DNA from: an uncultured bacterium
Lineage (GTDB): Bacteria; Krumholzibacteriota; Krumholzibacteriia; LZORAL124-64-63
Length of the DNA stretch: 14,569 nt
Reading direction: 5' to 3'
NCBI GenBank assembly: GCA_903847545.1
Contig: CAINDZ010000128.1
Span: 1 to 14,569 of the forward strand
Positions 13,768 to 14,569 of this stretch are shown here, in pieces. Made by a program: the position numbers and the translations under genes. Every line of letters starts with the position of its first letter. Position 1 is the first letter of the stretch. The notes beneath the pieces are model-generated. The model did no database searches. It saw only the letters and a program-made list of their open reading frames with translations, and had not been told where the DNA came from.

Positions 13768-14438
13768 GACTCCTCCGGTGCGCGGCCGTGGTCGGACGAC
13801 AGCTCGCGATGGTTCGGCTGCCAGGCCTTGTCGCGCAGGCGCTCGAGGGCCAGGCCGTAGAGGCCGGCGCTCTTGAGGACGAGTTCAACCACTTCGCGCA
13901 CGGCGCCCTCGCCGCCGCGGGCCAGCGTGACGTACACGCAGTGGTGGCGCACCTCCTGCGGCGCCTCGGGCACCGCGACGGGCACTCCCACCTGGTGCAG
14001 GGCCGGCAGGTCGATGACGTCGTCCCCCATGTACAGCGTGTCCGCGGCGGCGCAGCCGGTCTCGCGCAGGATCTCGCCCAGCGCCTCGACCTTGTCGAAG
14101 CGCCCGAGCTTGATGACGTCGAAGCGCAGCTCGGTGCAGCGGCGCTCGACGACGGCGCTGTGCCGGCCGGTCAGCACGGCCAGCTTGATGCCGGCAACGC
14201 GCGCCAGCACCAGCCCCAGCCCGTCGCGGCTGTGGAACGCCTTGTAGGCCTCGCCCTGCGCGCCGTAAAGCATGCGGCCGTCGGTCAGCACGCCGTCGGC
14301 GTCCAGGACCAGCAGCCGCACGCGCGACAGGCGGTCCGCCAGGTCGTTGCCGGCGCGGACCACCGCCTCCTGGCGGTAGTCCTCGTCGGTGGAGGGCGGC
14401 CAGGTGAAGTCACGCGGGTAGTCGTGCCGCTCGCTCAT
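13764..14438 (-). CDS. kdsC: Kdo-8-phosphate phosphatase (HAD family)
   Basis: KdsC removes phosphate from Kdo-8-P to give Kdo. The HAD motifs are clear: motif I LLVLDADGVLTDGR with Asp46 and Asp48, motif II LAVLTGRHSAVVERR, and motif III/IV GRFDKVEALGEIL then YMGDDVIDLPAL. No cap domain is inserted, as expected for this small tetrameric phosphatase. At 224 residues it is longer than the usual 170-190 because of about 35 extra residues before motif I and a tail after the last motif. The ATG at 14438 overlaps the kdsA stop (ATGA), which supports the long N-terminus. Its stop overlaps the kdsD start. Confidence 0.94.
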   Translation of the reverse strand: MSERHDYPRDFTWPPSTDEDYRQEAVVRAGNDLADRLSRVRLLVLDADGVLTDGRMLYGAQGEAYKAFHSRDGLGLVLARVAGIKLAVLTGRHSAVVERRCTELRFDVIKLGRFDKVEALGEILRETGCAAADTLYMGDDVIDLPALHQVGVPVAVPEAPQEVRHHCVYVTLARGGEGAVREVVELVLKSAGLYGLALERLRDKAWQPNHRELSSDHGRAPEES

Positions 14439-14569
14439 CGCCCCTCGCTCTCGAGGAAGAGCTCGCGGCCGCGCGCCAGTTGCGCCAAGAGGGGCGCGGC
14501 CGCGTCCAGCGGCAGCTGGCTGGCCGCGTCGCTGCGCGCCCGCGCCGGTTCGGGGTGGGCCTCCAGGAA
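14435..14569 (-). CDS. kdsA: 3-deoxy-8-phosphooctulonate synthase, C-terminal end (partial)
   Basis: The last 44 codons are visible, entering from the right edge and ending in TGA at 14437-14435. FLEAHPEPARARSDAASQLP followed by LDAAAPLLAQL matches the KdsA ending, in which E-x-H-P-x-P-x-x-A-x-S-D-x-x-x-x-L-P-L-D is conserved around the last barrel strand. KdsA condenses PEP with arabinose 5-phosphate to Kdo-8-phosphate in the cytoplasm. The following kdsC and kdsD genes support the call. The same barrel family includes DAHP synthases, but the local match and neighbours favour KdsA. The N-terminal part is outside the window. Confidence 0.85.
   Translation of the reverse strand, partial: FLEAHPEPARARSDAASQLPLDAAAPLLAQLARGRELFLESEGR

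Noticed and set aside
1..14569. tRNA, rRNA, CRISPR, insertion sequences, defence genes or prophage
   Set aside because: No matching repeats, cloverleafs, transposase motifs or att-like repeats were seen; coding genes fill the window nearly completely and no gap exceeds about 100 bases.

Overview
This is a very GC-rich window from the chromosome of a Gram-negative (LPS-making) bacterium. Sixteen genes (the first cut by the window edge) run in one direction on the minus strand and fill almost the whole window. Only the first 116 bases hold something else: the 3' end of a plus-strand gene that converges on them. The combination of Kdo/lipid A/Lpt genes, sigma-54, HPr kinase, a mannose-family PTS and a PKD-like protein fits a deltaproteobacterium-like or FCB/candidate-phylum lineage (Eisenbacteria- or Krumholzibacteriota-like). 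That placement is inference from gene content only. There are no RNA genes, mobile elements or CRISPR arrays.

Read in the direction of transcription (right to left), the layout has four blocks. (1) Kdo synthesis: 3' end of kdsA, then kdsC and kdsD, joined by ATGA overlaps. (2) Outer-membrane biogenesis: an LpxL/HtrB-type lipid A acyltransferase, lptC and lptB, again joined by ATGA overlaps. An AT-rich island just before this block carries a good match to a sigma-54 (-24/-12) promoter and a 15-bp palindrome. (3) rpoN (sigma-54 itself), hpf (long ribosome hibernation factor) and hprK. (4) A full mannose-family phosphotransferase system, EIIA-EIIB-EIIC-EIID, then HPr and Enzyme I, followed by a bifunctional phosphoglucose/phosphomannose isomerase and metK. 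A strong hairpin lies after metK and probably terminates both metK and the converging plus-strand gene.

How the genes work together: KdsD makes arabinose 5-phosphate, KdsA condenses it with PEP, and KdsC removes the phosphate to give Kdo. The acyltransferase finishes lipid A, and LptB/LptC belong to the machine that exports LPS. Enzyme I and HPr pass phosphate from PEP to EIIA and EIIB, and EIIC/EIID import a hexose as its 6-phosphate. The PGI/PMI isomerase would convert glucose-6-P or mannose-6-P to fructose-6-P. HprK can phosphorylate HPr on Ser46, which is present, so a regulatory loop is plausible.

The points most worth a second look are the sigma-54 promoter feeding an operon that contains rpoN, the missing lptA between lptC and lptB, a 16-codon ORF with a strong ribosome site whose stop overlaps the HPr start, and the complete sugar-transporting PTS sitting at the rpoN-hpf locus. 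I did not find an obviously new defence or mobile system; most of the window is well-known housekeeping genes in an uncommon arrangement.
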